64,000 nucleotides of DNA from Candidatus Borrelia undatumii (GTDB taxonomy: Bacteria > Spirochaetota > Spirochaetia > Borreliales > Borreliaceae): positions 1 through 64,000 of the forward strand of contig NZ_CP086555.2 of the NCBI RefSeq assembly GCF_020882015.2. Direction: 5' to 3'. Positions 10,051 through 20,949 of the stretch are shown here, piece by piece (positions within the stretch are counted from its first letter, which is position 1; every line of letters starts with the position of its first letter). The notes beneath the pieces were generated by a model. That model did no database searches and was not told the DNA's origin. It saw only the letters and a program-made list of their open reading frames with translations. A program made the position numbers and the translations under genes.

Positions 10051-10423
10051 TACCCTCTTCTTGCAATTTAGGCATATCCCTCAGAGTTCCTGCAACAAAT
10101 ATATTTTTATATCCCATACCTCTTAAAATCTTTTCAGCTTCAAAACATTTATTAAAACTTCTACCATAAACTATAATTTGATTATCAATACTACCCAATC
10201 TATCTTTCTTAGCAAATAAACTATTAAAAGGAATATTAACCGCCTTCGCATAATGACAATTATTATATTCCCTAGCAGACCTAATATCTAATATTATCGC
10301 CCCCTCTTTGACCCTCTCCAACAAAGCCAAACTAGACCTCTTCATCTTTAAAACGATAAAAACCCAGATATAGAAAAAAAGGAAAAATATTAAGAGCACA
10401 AACTTTATATAATCCATTGGCAT
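10043..10423 (-). CDS. membrane-anchored rhodanese-like protein lacking the catalytic cysteine
   Basis: The 126-residue protein has an N-terminal transmembrane helix (residues 6-26) and a single rhodanese domain ([22 protein letters not shown]). Active rhodaneses have a cysteine opening the loop after the VY strand (VYCRSG type). Here the stretch reads VYGRSFNKC, with glycine at that position. Sulfurtransferase activity is therefore doubtful, although a cysteine does occur five residues later. It is co-transcribed with udk. It corresponds to BB_0016, often annotated glpE. Confidence 0.8.
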   Translation of the reverse strand: MPMDYIKFVLLIFFLFFYIWVFIVLKMKRSSLALLERVKEGAIILDIRSAREYNNCHYAKAVNIPFNSLFAKKDRLGSIDNQIIVYGRSFNKCFEAEKILRGMGYKNIFVAGTLRDMPKLQEEGNG

Positions 10424-10456
10424 ATTGCTTATGAGACAATAATATCAAAAAAAAAG

Positions 10457-10484
10457 AAACAATTTCAATAAAATAAAATTGTTT
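10457..10484. repeat. inverted repeat in divergent promoter region
   Basis: AAACAATTT (10457-10465) and AAATTGTTT (10476-10484) are perfect 9-bp inverted arms separated by 10 bp. Their centres are 19 bp apart, about two helical turns. They lie between the divergent rhodanese and YitT-type genes, which suits an operator better than a terminator. Confidence 0.4.
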
Positions 10485-10541
10485 TTTTAATAAAATTAAT
10501 ATAAAGTTCAAGTGAATTAATAGTTTTGCATTAAAGAAGGC

Positions 10542-11504
10542 ATGAGTCGCTATGAGGAGAAAAAGAGTGTGAAGAAAAAGAGGAGTAGATGGAAGAGAAT
10601 AAAACAAAAAACCAGATTTATTGTTCGTATAATACTTAGGAAACAGCTCAGAAATATCTTCAAAGACCCCAGGTTAATAATGATCAGTACACTACAAATA
10701 ACAATCGGTTCTCTCTTAATGGCAATATCTACAAATATTTTATATATACCACATGGACTTTTGAGTGGAGGAATTGCTGGAATTGCTTTAATGCTGCATT
10801 ATATCCTAAATTTCAACCTAGGATATACAATATTTATCCTAAATATTCCATTATTCATTCTTGGAATCAAATTTTTAAACATAACCTTTGTAATTCAAAG
10901 CTGGATATCTATGGCTTTATATTCTATCATGGTAAACTATTCGCAATTTTTACAAGGCAAAATGCACATTGACGACATGATGCTTGTATCAATTTTAGCA
11001 GGTCTCATATCAGGCCTTGGACTTGGTTTGATTTTTAGGGCAAAGGGGTCATCGGGCGGTTCAGACATAATTTCCATGATCATTAAAGAAAAATATTCAA
11101 TTAGTATTGGAACTACAAATTTCCTTGTTAACCTTGCCGTGCTATTGGTTGCAGCTGTCTTTTTCAATATTGAAATCGCTCTCTACACTTTAATAGCTTC
11201 CTTTGTAACATCTGTAATGACAGATAAGGCAAGCATAGGATTTGGCAACCAAAAAGCGATATTCATTATATCAGACAAGGGAAAAGAAATATCTTATCTG
11301 ATCACTAATAAGCTAAAAGTAGCGGCTACACTAATTGACGGACAAGGTGCCTGGGCGGGAAATAATAAGACCATAGTTTTCATAGTAGTTCCAACAATAC
11401 GTATGTCAAGAATTAAATATATTTCTCAGAAAGTCGACCCCAACTGCTTCATTACGGTACTGAATACAAATGAAATAACAGGTGGCAAAAAAATTATCGA
11501 ATAG
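10542..11504 (+). CDS. YitT family (DUF161/DUF2179) membrane protein
   Basis: A 320-residue integral membrane protein. A very basic N-terminal tail of about 45 residues is followed by five to six transmembrane segments. The family signatures PHGLLSGGIAGIALM and GSSGGSDIISMII are present. The cytosolic C-terminal DUF2179 domain begins near residue 230 (KAIFIISDKGKEIS). Transport function is presumed but the substrate is unknown. It is monocistronic, between divergent udk/rhodanese and convergent pseudouridine synthase genes. It corresponds to BB_0017. Confidence 0.88.
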   Translation: MSRYEEKKSVKKKRSRWKRIKQKTRFIVRIILRKQLRNIFKDPRLIMISTLQITIGSLLMAISTNILYIPHGLLSGGIAGIALMLHYILNFNLGYTIFILNIPLFILGIKFLNITFVIQSWISMALYSIMVNYSQFLQGKMHIDDMMLVSILAGLISGLGLGLIFRAKGSSGGSDIISMIIKEKYSISIGTTNFLVNLAVLLVAAVFFNIEIALYTLIASFVTSVMTDKASIGFGNQKAIFIISDKGKEISYLITNKLKVAATLIDGQGAWAGNNKTIVFIVVPTIRMSRIKYISQKVDPNCFITVLNTNEITGGKKIIE

Positions 11505-11529
11505 GCACAACTAGACGAGATGTTAATAC

Positions 11530-12510
11530 TCAAAATTCCTCTAAAAATTCAACTAAATTAGCAACATACACACCAAGTTCTTCTTCTGTATAAAAATTTG
11601 ATAAAAAATCAATAAATCTCTGGGGAAGTTCTGAAATAAATTTTTTCAAAAAACCCTCTTTAATATTGATCTCAAGCTTAAAAGCATGAAGCATCAAAGG
11701 CAAATCCCTAAAATCTCTGTCCACCCTACTATAGGTAGAATCCCCCAATATTGGATGATTTAAATATTTCATATGGACCCTTATTTGATGTGTACGCCCC
11801 GTCTTGGGCATTAAAACTACTAAAGAATAATTCCCCATATTAACCAACACTTTATATTCAGTTAATGCTCTTTTACCTCTACTAGTATATACGCTGAATT
11901 TTTTCCTGTCATTTTTATCTCTATCTATAAAGGTTTCAATAATACCGGAAGACATTTTAGGAATACCCTTTACAATTGCAATATAAACTTTCTTAACGAA
12001 TCTCTCCTTAAACTGAATAGACAAAAAATTTAAAGTTTCTAAATTTTTAGCACAAATCAATACCCCAGATGTATCTTTGTCCAGTCTATGTACAATTCCA
12101 GGCCTAATTTTATCCCCTTTAAAGCCGTCTTCTAAGCCTGAAATATGATACAAAAGAAAATTTACAACAGTGTTTTCCAATCCAGTTATGCAAGGATGGC
12201 TTAAAATACCTTGGGGTTTGTTCACAACAATAAGATTTATATCTTCATAAATAATACCAATGGGCAATTTTAAAGGTCTTATATAATCTCTTAAATTAAT
12301 CTCTTCATTAAACTCTATTAATATCCTATCCCCCAAAAAAACAGACCTTGATAACTTTATTGGAACAAACCCACCACCACTGTTTTTAAAGGCAGCTACT
12401 TCTCTCTTTTTAATCTGACTTCTGGTAAAGATACGAAACCTTTCGGATAAATAAACATCCAGCCTCTGACAATCCTCCCTTACAACAAACTCCTCCTGAA
12501 TCTTTTTCAT
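11530..12510 (-). CDS. RluA/RluD-type ribosomal large-subunit pseudouridine synthase
   Basis: The 326-residue protein has an N-terminal S4 RNA-binding domain (about 15-80) and a RluA-type catalytic domain. The active-site motif HRLDKDTSGVLI contains the catalytic Asp, and GRTHQIRVH is also present. It probably modifies 23S rRNA; the exact uridine cannot be assigned from sequence. Its start directly follows the stop of the preceding small membrane-protein gene. It is last in the ruvA-ruvB-queA-pfp transcription unit. It corresponds to BB_0018. Confidence 0.92.
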   Translation of the reverse strand: MKKIQEEFVVREDCQRLDVYLSERFRIFTRSQIKKREVAAFKNSGGGFVPIKLSRSVFLGDRILIEFNEEINLRDYIRPLKLPIGIIYEDINLIVVNKPQGILSHPCITGLENTVVNFLLYHISGLEDGFKGDKIRPGIVHRLDKDTSGVLICAKNLETLNFLSIQFKERFVKKVYIAIVKGIPKMSSGIIETFIDRDKNDRKKFSVYTSRGKRALTEYKVLVNMGNYSLVVLMPKTGRTHQIRVHMKYLNHPILGDSTYSRVDRDFRDLPLMLHAFKLEINIKEGFLKKFISELPQRFIDFLSNFYTEEELGVYVANLVEFLEEF

Positions 12511-13017
12511 TCAATAAATCACCCAATCAACCAAAGCAATTATTAAAGACAATGCCAACCCAGCTGATGCTGTAATCATGTATTTTTTAAAAGTTTCGTC
12601 TCTTGAAAGCTTAAAACCACCTGAGAAAGGATATGGAAGATATTTTGTATCCATGCCATTACTGAAATAATAAGACAAATCAAAAAAAAACAAACTCACT
12701 AGTAAAGCTATGGGAAAAGTTCCAACGCTTATTGATGAAAATCTAAAAGCTCTCTTGCCCCAATTAGACTCAGTAGATTTTTCCACATTTAAAACCTCAT
12801 TTTCTTGAATATCTTTATAAAGAAAATCATCATCTCTCTTGTCCTGAAGCCTAACAAAAACTTCATTACCAAAGCGAACATCCCTTTCGCTGAAAAAAAT
12901 ATCATCTCTCAGCGAAAATTTTTGACCTAAATCCAACTCGAGTTCATAGTAATCGAGAGAATTGGAGTGAAGTACGCAAACATTAAAGAGTAAAAACAAA
13001 AGTCCGACAAGCATCAA
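12511..13017 (-). CDS. small envelope protein of unknown function
   Basis: I do not recognise this 168-residue protein. Residues 1-18 form a signal peptide or membrane anchor. An acidic, charged extracytoplasmic segment follows, with hydrophobic stretches near 97-112 and 148-166. It abuts the pseudouridine synthase gene and lies 4 bp downstream of pfp, so it is translated from the same mRNA. It corresponds to BB_0019. Confidence 0.7.
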   Translation of the reverse strand: MMLVGLLFLLFNVCVLHSNSLDYYELELDLGQKFSLRDDIFFSERDVRFGNEVFVRLQDKRDDDFLYKDIQENEVLNVEKSTESNWGKRAFRFSSISVGTFPIALLVSLFFFDLSYYFSNGMDTKYLPYPFSGGFKLSRDETFKKYMITASAGLALSLIIALVDWVIY

Positions 13018-13021
13018 TACT

Positions 13022-14722
<1,701 letters not shown>

Positions 14723-14751
14723 TCAATACTAAAATAATTAAGAATTAATAT

Positions 14752-15789
14752 CTATATGTGATTTAAAAATAAAGTAGCATCACCATAAGAGAAAAACTTA
14801 TAATTCATCTCAACGGCTTCCTTGTAAGAATTAAATACAAAGTCCTTACCACCAAATGAGGAAACCAACATTAAAAGAGTTGATCCTGGCGTATGAAAAT
14901 TTGTAAAAAGCATATCAACACACTTAAAGCCATAACCCTTACCCGGATAAATAAAAAGATCTGTTTTCTGTTCTCCTCGCATAAATTCATTGCTACCCTT
15001 ATAAGCTGACTCTAATGTCCTAAGAGTAGTGGTCCCAACGGCTAAGATCTTTTTACCTAAAGTCATCGCTTTCTTAAGCCTCATTGCAACAGAATCTTTT
15101 ATAAAAAATCTTTCAAAATGCATCTTATGTTCTTCTATTTTCTTTGTTCTTACAGGAAGAAAAGTTCCAAGTCCAACATGAAGTGTAATAAAATCATACT
15201 CAATGCTATTCTTGTCCAACAAAGAAAAAAATTCTCTACCAAAATGTAGCCCCGCTGTAGCTGAGGCCGATGAACCTATACACTTAGAATAAATTGTTCG
15301 ATAACGCTCTTCGTCTTCTTTTTCATAGGTCCTCTTGATATAGGGCGGTAAAGGAATGAGCCCATATTGCTCGAAGTAAGCTTCGTCCACGCATTTACTA
15401 AATTTAAGTGTAAACTCATTATCTGACTTTGAAATTATCTGAGCCAACAAATCCTGAGGAAATTTATAAATCTTTCCAACATTCTGTCTCCTAGATTTGG
15501 AAACTAAACATGTAAACACATCATCTGCTATCCTGTCTAGAATCAAAAATTCAACACTACCCCCACTATCTGTCTTGGCATATATTCTTGATTTCCTAAC
15601 TCTTGAATCGTTAAATACTAAAAAAATATTGCTGTCAATATACTTCAACATATCATTTACAGAACGATCGTGATAGACTTTATGCCTACCAGGATCTAGA
15701 ACCATCAGCCTTGATGCACCTCTTTCTTTGCTTGGATATTGCGCTATCAAATTAGATGGCAAATTAAAATAAAATTCCCTGGTATCCAT
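14752..15789 (-). CDS. queA: S-adenosylmethionine:tRNA ribosyltransferase-isomerase QueA
   Basis: Adds the epoxycyclopentane unit to preQ1 at tRNA position 34 in queuosine synthesis. The ATG at 15789 gives 345 residues starting [11 protein letters not shown], which matches the family's short lead before the FxLP motif. An in-frame ATG at 15801 would add four residues. The conserved segments [19 protein letters not shown] and [10 protein letters not shown] are present. It overlaps the ruvB 3' end. Two possible queuosine-precursor transporters lie at 40022-41442. It corresponds to BB_0021. Confidence 0.94.
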   Translation of the reverse strand: MDTREFYFNLPSNLIAQYPSKERGASRLMVLDPGRHKVYHDRSVNDMLKYIDSNIFLVFNDSRVRKSRIYAKTDSGGSVEFLILDRIADDVFTCLVSKSRRQNVGKIYKFPQDLLAQIISKSDNEFTLKFSKCVDEAYFEQYGLIPLPPYIKRTYEKEDEERYRTIYSKCIGSSASATAGLHFGREFFSLLDKNSIEYDFITLHVGLGTFLPVRTKKIEEHKMHFERFFIKDSVAMRLKKAMTLGKKILAVGTTTLRTLESAYKGSNEFMRGEQKTDLFIYPGKGYGFKCVDMLFTNFHTPGSTLLMLVSSFGGKDFVFNSYKEAVEMNYKFFSYGDATLFLNHI

Positions 15790-16825
15790 TTTTTTTCCCA
15801 TTATTTAAATCATTAAGTTCATTTTTATCCAGATTTAGATGAAAATATGCAAAGTCAGTGGCCTTACGCCCCCTACTAGTTCTCTCAATTAAGCCCTTTA
15901 AAATAAGATAAGGCTCATAAAAATCTTCAAGAGAATCAGCCGTTTCACCAACAGAAATTGCTAAAGTTTCAACACCAACAGGCCCTCCCTTAAATTTCAG
16001 TATTAGGTTCCTTAAAATATTTCTATCTTGTTCATCAAGACCCTCTTTATCAATCTTTAGCATTTCAAGCCCGGAACTAACAACACGTTCTGTAATAAAA
16101 TCATGCCCATTAACCTGTGCAAAGTCTCTCATTCTTCTTAAGATTCTATTTGCTACACGAGGCGTTCCCCTCGAGCTTTTTGCCAAAAGATAAGATGCAT
16201 TATCTTCTAGCTTAACGTTTAAGATGACAGCATTTCTCTTTATTATCCCTACAAGCTCCTTTTCATTGTAAAGATCAAATCTGGACACAATTCCAAACCT
16301 CGCATAAAGAGGAGATGCCACTTTTCCTGGTTTTGTAGTAGCTCCAATCAAAGTGAACCTAGGAATAGGAATTCTTACCGTTCTTGCAGCAGGCCCCTGC
16401 CCAATTACCCAGTCTATTTCATAATCTTCCATCGCAATATAGAGCATCTCTTCTATTACAGGCTTGAGTCTGTGTATCTCATCAATGAACAAAACACTCT
16501 TATCATCAAGAGTTGTTAAAATTCCCACAATATCCTTTGGTTTATCAAGTGCTGGTGCTGAAGTCACCTTTAGTGTAGTGTTCATTTCAAAAGCAATAAT
16601 ACTAGCAAGAGTAGTCTTGCCCAAACCCGGAGGGCCACTTAAAAAAACATGATCAAGGGCTTCATTTCTTTCCCTCGATGCTTTCATAAAAATATTCAAG
16701 TTTTCTTTAATGTGGGACTGTCCTGAAAAATCTCTAAGGGATTTTGGCCTAAGCTCACTCTCATTTCTGTCATAAAGAAAATTTTTGTCGGAACTTAAAA
16801 AACTAGATCCCTCTCCCAAATTCAT
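15764..16825 (-). CDS. ruvB: Holliday junction branch migration ATPase RuvB
   Basis: AAA+ motor that drives branch migration with RuvA. The 353-residue protein has Walker A GPPGLGKT at 64-71, Walker B DEIH near 114-117, the arginine-finger segment [18 protein letters not shown], and a C-terminal winged-helix domain. It lies 39 bp downstream of ruvA, and its 3' end overlaps the queA start. It corresponds to BB_0022. Confidence 0.97.
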   Translation of the reverse strand: MNLGEGSSFLSSDKNFLYDRNESELRPKSLRDFSGQSHIKENLNIFMKASRERNEALDHVFLSGPPGLGKTTLASIIAFEMNTTLKVTSAPALDKPKDIVGILTTLDDKSVLFIDEIHRLKPVIEEMLYIAMEDYEIDWVIGQGPAARTVRIPIPRFTLIGATTKPGKVASPLYARFGIVSRFDLYNEKELVGIIKRNAVILNVKLEDNASYLLAKSSRGTPRVANRILRRMRDFAQVNGHDFITERVVSSGLEMLKIDKEGLDEQDRNILRNLILKFKGGPVGVETLAISVGETADSLEDFYEPYLILKGLIERTSRGRKATDFAYFHLNLDKNELNDLNNGKKNGYQGILF

Positions 16826-16864
16826 CTACAAGCCCTCTCTTCACTAAATATTTACTAAACAAAA

Positions 16865-17455
16865 TTAACTCGAAAGTCTTCTTAAGGTTTCTCTGAATAA
16901 AAACTGTTCCTGGTCATCTTCTCCTAACATTAAAAACCTATCTGTAGCCATAACTTCCTTTATCCCAGCCAAAACAAGCTTTCTATCAAAACCCATATTA
17001 ACAATTGACTGTTCAAGATCCTTAAATTTAAATGCATCCGAACTCAACCCATCTGTTTTAACAAGTTTTCCCTTAAGCTTTAAAAATATTTTACCCGCTG
17101 TTTTATTTCCAATCCCTTTAACCTTAGAAATAAGTTTTACATCTTCCCTCTCAATTGCATCTCTAAATTCACTGTATTTAATACCCGACAGTATTCTTAA
17201 AGCTGCCCTTGGCCCTATTCCTTCAACACCAATAAGTTCCTCAAAAATTGCTCTCTCTTCTGCATTTGCAAAACCAAAAAGCTTTATCTCCCCTTCTCTT
17301 AAGTGAAGATAAATTAATATTTCAACATCTTCTAGCAAATCAAATTCTATCATACAGAAATAACTAACTAAAACCTCAAATTCAAAGGGAAACGCCGCAA
17401 TAACGACACTAGAAACCCTTTTTTCAACAACTTTACCATAAATCTTATTTATCAT
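16865..17455 (-). CDS. ruvA: Holliday junction DNA-binding protein RuvA
   Basis: Junction-binding partner of RuvB. The 196-residue protein has an N-terminal OB fold, then two helix-hairpin-helix motifs (GVEGIGPRAALRIL and KVKGIGNKTAGKIFLKL), and a C-terminal domain that contacts RuvB. It is first in the ruvA-ruvB-queA unit. A TATAAT on the minus strand at 17464-17469, just 9 bp before the ATG, would give a very short or leaderless 5' end. It corresponds to BB_0023. Confidence 0.95.
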   Translation of the reverse strand: MINKIYGKVVEKRVSSVVIAAFPFEFEVLVSYFCMIEFDLLEDVEILIYLHLREGEIKLFGFANAEERAIFEELIGVEGIGPRAALRILSGIKYSEFRDAIEREDVKLISKVKGIGNKTAGKIFLKLKGKLVKTDGLSSDAFKFKDLEQSIVNMGFDRKLVLAGIKEVMATDRFLMLGEDDQEQFLFRETLRRLSS

Positions 17456-17540
17456 AGAATTAAATTATAATGCATAATAAATTCAAATTAGTCTTATTTC
17501 CATACACCAATCAATGTAAAATGAGATAGGAGGTCGTATT

Positions 17541-18653
17541 ATGGAAAACATATTTACTGTCTGCATGTTGTTCTTGTTGAATTTGATCTTAAGCCTAGGG
17601 GCACAGCCTGTCAAATTAAGAGTTCCAGATGGGTTTCAAGTTGAAATCTTTGCAAGCAATATTGAAAAACCTAGAGGACTTACATGTGATAATAAAGGAA
17701 ATATTTTCATAGGATCTTCAAGTAACTTTGCTTATCTAATCACAAAAAACAAAGATATTTACAAAATTGCTTCAAATCTTAAAAAACCAATAGGTATTTC
17801 CTATTTTAACAACAAATTATACATTTCTTCAGTAAACAAGATTTACGTTGTTCAAGATGTGGAAAAAGAAATAACTAAAACTGTTAATACCAATCAACTA
17901 CATAAGTGGAAAATGGAAGAATTTGTTGCATTGCCAGATACAAATTCAAAAATACATGCAGGACGATACATTAAGGTAGATAAAAGAAATAAAAAATTGA
18001 TAGTCAATATTGGTTCTCCTAGCAATGCTAGCATCCCGCAGGGTGAGCATGAAGCAGTATTGTTAGAAATTGACCTTAAGACTAAAACAAAAAAAATAGT
18101 AGCCCGTGGCGTTAGAAACTCAGTAGGATTTGATTTCCATCCAACCGATAACCGTCTCTACTTTAGTGACAATGGAAGAGATCACCTTGGCGATGATTTA
18201 CCACCAGATGAAATTAATTTAGTATCCAAACATGGAGAGCATTTTGGATTTCCATACATGTTTGGCAAAAATGAAAAAGATCCTTCCTTTTACCCTAAAG
18301 CTCCCAAAAACATTAATTTTACACCCGCTATTTACGAGCTCCCAGCTCATGTTGCACCCCTTGGAATACATTTTTACAAGGGAAGTATGTTTCCAAGCGA
18401 ATACAAAAATAAGCTTTTTATCGCTGAACACGGATCATGGAACAGAACTACTCCTGTTGGGTATAGAATAACAACACTAGACATTATTCCGGGTACAAAA
18501 ACTGCAACAAATTATAAGGTATTCCTAGATGGCCTTTTGGCCTCCGATGGCTCTAAAATCGGAAGACCTGTTGACATAATAACTTATTGGGATGGTTCAA
18601 TTTTATTTTCAGATGACTTCGGCAACAAAATTTACAAGATAAATTATAACTAA
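17541..18653 (+). CDS. secreted PQQ-type sugar/sorbosone dehydrogenase-like beta-propeller
   Basis: A 370-residue protein with a signal peptide (about residues 1-21) and a six-bladed propeller related to soluble glucose/sorbosone dehydrogenases. Family segments include PRGLTCDNKGNIFIGSS, NSVGFDFHP, LYFSDNGRDHLGDDLPPDEIN and AEHGSWNRTTPVGYR. Whether PQQ is bound is unknown; Borrelia is not known to make it. An AGGAGG site lies upstream of the ATG. The gene sits antisense between ruvC and ruvAB, and its stop overlaps that of ruvC by 4 bp. It corresponds to BB_0024. Confidence 0.82.
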   Translation: MENIFTVCMLFLLNLILSLGAQPVKLRVPDGFQVEIFASNIEKPRGLTCDNKGNIFIGSSSNFAYLITKNKDIYKIASNLKKPIGISYFNNKLYISSVNKIYVVQDVEKEITKTVNTNQLHKWKMEEFVALPDTNSKIHAGRYIKVDKRNKKLIVNIGSPSNASIPQGEHEAVLLEIDLKTKTKKIVARGVRNSVGFDFHPTDNRLYFSDNGRDHLGDDLPPDEINLVSKHGEHFGFPYMFGKNEKDPSFYPKAPKNINFTPAIYELPAHVAPLGIHFYKGSMFPSEYKNKLFIAEHGSWNRTTPVGYRITTLDIIPGTKTATNYKVFLDGLLASDGSKIGRPVDIITYWDGSILFSDDFGNKIYKINYN

Positions 18654-19123
18654 TTGTAATTGCCATGACAAAGGGCAAGCGCAAGCGCATCGCTACTATG
18701 ATCACTAGTAAACGTAAAGTCCGAACTCATTCCAAGTAAAACACGCATCATATACTTTACTTGCATCTTCTTAAGCCCACCAAAACCAGAAATTGCATTC
18801 TTAACCTGCATCGGAGTATATGAATAAAAATCTACATCTTTCGCAGCAAGAGTCAAAATAATGGCTCCCCTTGCCTCTGCCACTGCTATCGCAGTTTTCT
18901 TATTTTTAGAAAAATAAATATCCTCAACACTTGCCGCATCAGGACTAAACTTATCAATAACCAAAACAAGTTCTGCAGAAATCAACTTTATTCTATCCTT
19001 TAAAGACATATAAGAACTGGTGACTATAGTCCCATCTTGAACATATACATACCTACTGCCCTTCTTATCCAAAATACCCCATCCGACATTCGCAAGACCA
19101 GGATCAATACCTAATATTCTCAT
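18650..19123 (-). CDS. ruvC: crossover junction endodeoxyribonuclease RuvC
   Basis: Holliday junction resolvase of 157 residues, the normal length. The acidic catalytic residues are in place: D7 (GIDPG), E67 (VEDIYF), and D141/D145 in the C-terminal SDHSSDALALALCH. The basic segment KNAISGFGGLKKMQVK is also conserved. It follows yebC by 24 bp in a folD-yebC-ruvC unit. From memory ruvC is missing in Lyme-group Borrelia but present in relapsing-fever species, so it is a useful group marker. Confidence 0.95.
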   Translation of the reverse strand: MRILGIDPGLANVGWGILDKKGSRYVYVQDGTIVTSSYMSLKDRIKLISAELVLVIDKFSPDAASVEDIYFSKNKKTAIAVAEARGAIILTLAAKDVDFYSYTPMQVKNAISGFGGLKKMQVKYMMRVLLGMSSDFTFTSDHSSDALALALCHGNYN

Positions 19124-19147
19124 CTAAATTTAAAAACTAACATGTGA

Positions 19148-19879
19148 TTAATCAAGATTATTAAAAATTTCCAAATTATGAACAACTTCCTGTACATCAT
19201 CAAAATCTTCTAATTTTTCAATAAGAAAAAGAATTTTATCCATTTGATCCCTTTCCAAAGAAACTTTATTCTCAGGAATAAAGGCAATCTCTGCCATCTC
19301 TTCCTCAAACTTGGTTTTCAAAACAGACAAAATCGTTTCAAAATTTTCATCACTTGTTATTACCTCTATTTCAGACCCTTCACTCAAAATATCTTCCGCC
19401 CCTGCCTCTAACGCAAATTCCATTATCTCGTCTTCAGAATATTTGTCTAGACTATAAGATATTAAACCTCTCCTGTGAAACATATAAGATACAGAGCCAG
19501 GGGATCCAAGAGAACCACCTCCCTTTGTAAGAACATTCCTTACATCACTTGCTGTCCTATTCCTATTATCAGTTAGGCACATAATCATTAAAGCCACCCC
19601 ATGCGGGGCATAAGCTTCATAGGTAAGTTCAAAATACTCATCACCTGTATTATCGCCAGTGCCCTTTTTGATTGCTTTCTCAATATTCTCTTTAGGCATA
19701 TTAGATACCCTCGCCTTATTAACAGCAACCCTTAATCTAGGATTAGAATCAATCTCGCCCCCGCCCATCTTGGCAGCAATGCTTATTTCCCTAATCAATT
19801 TAGTAAAGATTTTATTTCTTCTAGCATCAGTAGCACCCTTTTTCCTCTTTATGGTTGACCATTTACTATGACCAGACAT
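19148..19879 (-). CDS. yebC: YebC/PmpR family protein (TACO1 family)
   Basis: A 243-residue cytoplasmic protein beginning MSGHSKWSTIKRKKGATDA, the diagnostic YebC N-terminus. Members act as DNA-binding regulators or as translation factors that help ribosomes at proline stretches. Which role applies here is unknown. It abuts folD with no gap and precedes ruvC, matching the widespread yebC-ruvC pairing. It corresponds to BB_0025. Confidence 0.95.
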   Translation of the reverse strand: MSGHSKWSTIKRKKGATDARRNKIFTKLIREISIAAKMGGGEIDSNPRLRVAVNKARVSNMPKENIEKAIKKGTGDNTGDEYFELTYEAYAPHGVALMIMCLTDNRNRTASDVRNVLTKGGGSLGSPGSVSYMFHRRGLISYSLDKYSEDEIMEFALEAGAEDILSEGSEIEVITSDENFETILSVLKTKFEEEMAEIAFIPENKVSLERDQMDKILFLIEKLEDFDDVQEVVHNLEIFNNLD

Positions 19880-20791
19880 TCAAACCTCCACCAGCACCAG
19901 CTTTTCTAATTTTTCCAAAACATCAAAATTATTATGTCTAATCAAATGTGCTTTAATTGTATTAAACATTAGCATAAGCACTGTAACAGGACCAATTCCC
20001 CCCCTTACAGGAGTAATAAATTTAACATGTTCCTTAATTTCCTCAAAGTCTACATCTCCAACCAAAACATTATTACCCCCAATTTCTACTTCAGAGATAC
20101 CAATATCGACAACATAAGGGCTCCCGGATATCATATTCAAACCAATTAGCCTAGGCTTACCAACGGCAGTAATAATAATATCTGCCTGCCTTACATAAAC
20201 ATCCAAATAAGTACTCTTGCTATGACACGTAATTACAGTAGCATCATAAGGCTTGCAAGAAAGCAAAATGGAAACAGGTCTTCCAACAAGAGCACTTCTT
20301 CCAATCACAACAACAGTCCTTCCGGAAGTTTCCACCCTCTGATCGAGCAAAACTTTAAGAACAGCAAGAGCTGTACAAGGAACAAATCCCATCTTATCAC
20401 CCAACACCAATTTACCTAAATTGATAGCAGAAAGCCCATCTACATCCTTTGTATGCATTATCTTGTTTAAAACCATATTTACATCTATTCCACTCGAAAG
20501 AGGTAACTGTACAATAATTCCATCAGTATCTTCATTCAAATTTTCAGCCTCAATTAACTGCAAAATATCCTCTTGTTTTGTATTGCTATTTAACTTGATA
20601 ACGCAAAAATTAATGCCAATCTCCTTTGATACTCTTTCTTTAATAGACACATAAAGCCCACTTGCAGGATTGTCGTTTGCCAAAATAACTTTTAAGCCAA
20701 TCTTATTTACCAGATCATACTCTGCTAGAAACTTTTTCAACAATAAGTAGTATCTCTCCGCAAAGAGTTTACCATCAAAAACATTGGCCAA
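19880..20791 (-). CDS. folD: bifunctional methylenetetrahydrofolate dehydrogenase/cyclohydrolase
   Basis: Interconverts methylene-, methenyl- and formyl-tetrahydrofolate, feeding the formylation step carried out by fmt in this window. The 303-residue protein has the active-site stretch YVSIKERV with the catalytic Tyr and Lys, VQLPLSSGID, the nucleotide-binding GRSALVGRPV, and RGGIGPVT. The start is TTG at 20789-20791. It is supported by AGGAGGG six bases upstream; there is no better ATG. A promoter (TTTACA, 16 bp, TATAAT) lies at 20826-20853. It corresponds to BB_0026. Confidence 0.94.
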   Translation of the reverse strand: MANVFDGKLFAERYYLLLKKFLAEYDLVNKIGLKVILANDNPASGLYVSIKERVSKEIGINFCVIKLNSNTKQEDILQLIEAENLNEDTDGIIVQLPLSSGIDVNMVLNKIMHTKDVDGLSAINLGKLVLGDKMGFVPCTALAVLKVLLDQRVETSGRTVVVIGRSALVGRPVSILLSCKPYDATVITCHSKSTYLDVYVRQADIIITAVGKPRLIGLNMISGSPYVVDIGISEVEIGGNNVLVGDVDFEEIKEHVKFITPVRGGIGPVTVLMLMFNTIKAHLIRHNNFDVLEKLEKLVLVEV

Positions 20792-20825
20792 ACCGACCCT
20801 CCTATTAATTTGTCAAACACCACAT

Positions 20826-20853
20826 ATTATACTCATATTGTAAACATTGTAAA
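20826..20853 (-). promoter_or_regulatory. folD-yebC-ruvC promoter
   Basis: On the minus strand, -35 TTTACA (20848-20853) is separated by 16 bp from -10 TATAAT (20826-20831). The -35 lies within a tandem direct repeat. Confidence 0.65.
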
Positions 20854-20854
20854 C
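20837..20854. repeat. tandem 9-bp direct repeat
   Basis: ATTGTAAAC occurs twice in a row at 20837-20845 and 20846-20854. It overlaps the -35 element and spacer of the folD promoter, so it may be a regulator site or a slippage product. Confidence 0.6.
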
Positions 20855-20885
20855 GTAAATAAGAATCAATTTGAAAAAGAATTAA

Positions 20886-20914
20886 TTGTAATAAAACCTT
20901 TTTTTAAATATAAT
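20886..20914 (+). promoter_or_regulatory. promoter of the barrel-protein/BAM lipoprotein operon
   Basis: -35 TTGTAA (20886-20891), a 17-bp spacer, and -10 TATAAT (20909-20914). The start codon is 36 bp beyond the -10, with GGAG before it. Confidence 0.7.
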
Positions 20915-20949
20915 GATCGTAACAACGAGTTTTTGAAAAACGGAGAATA

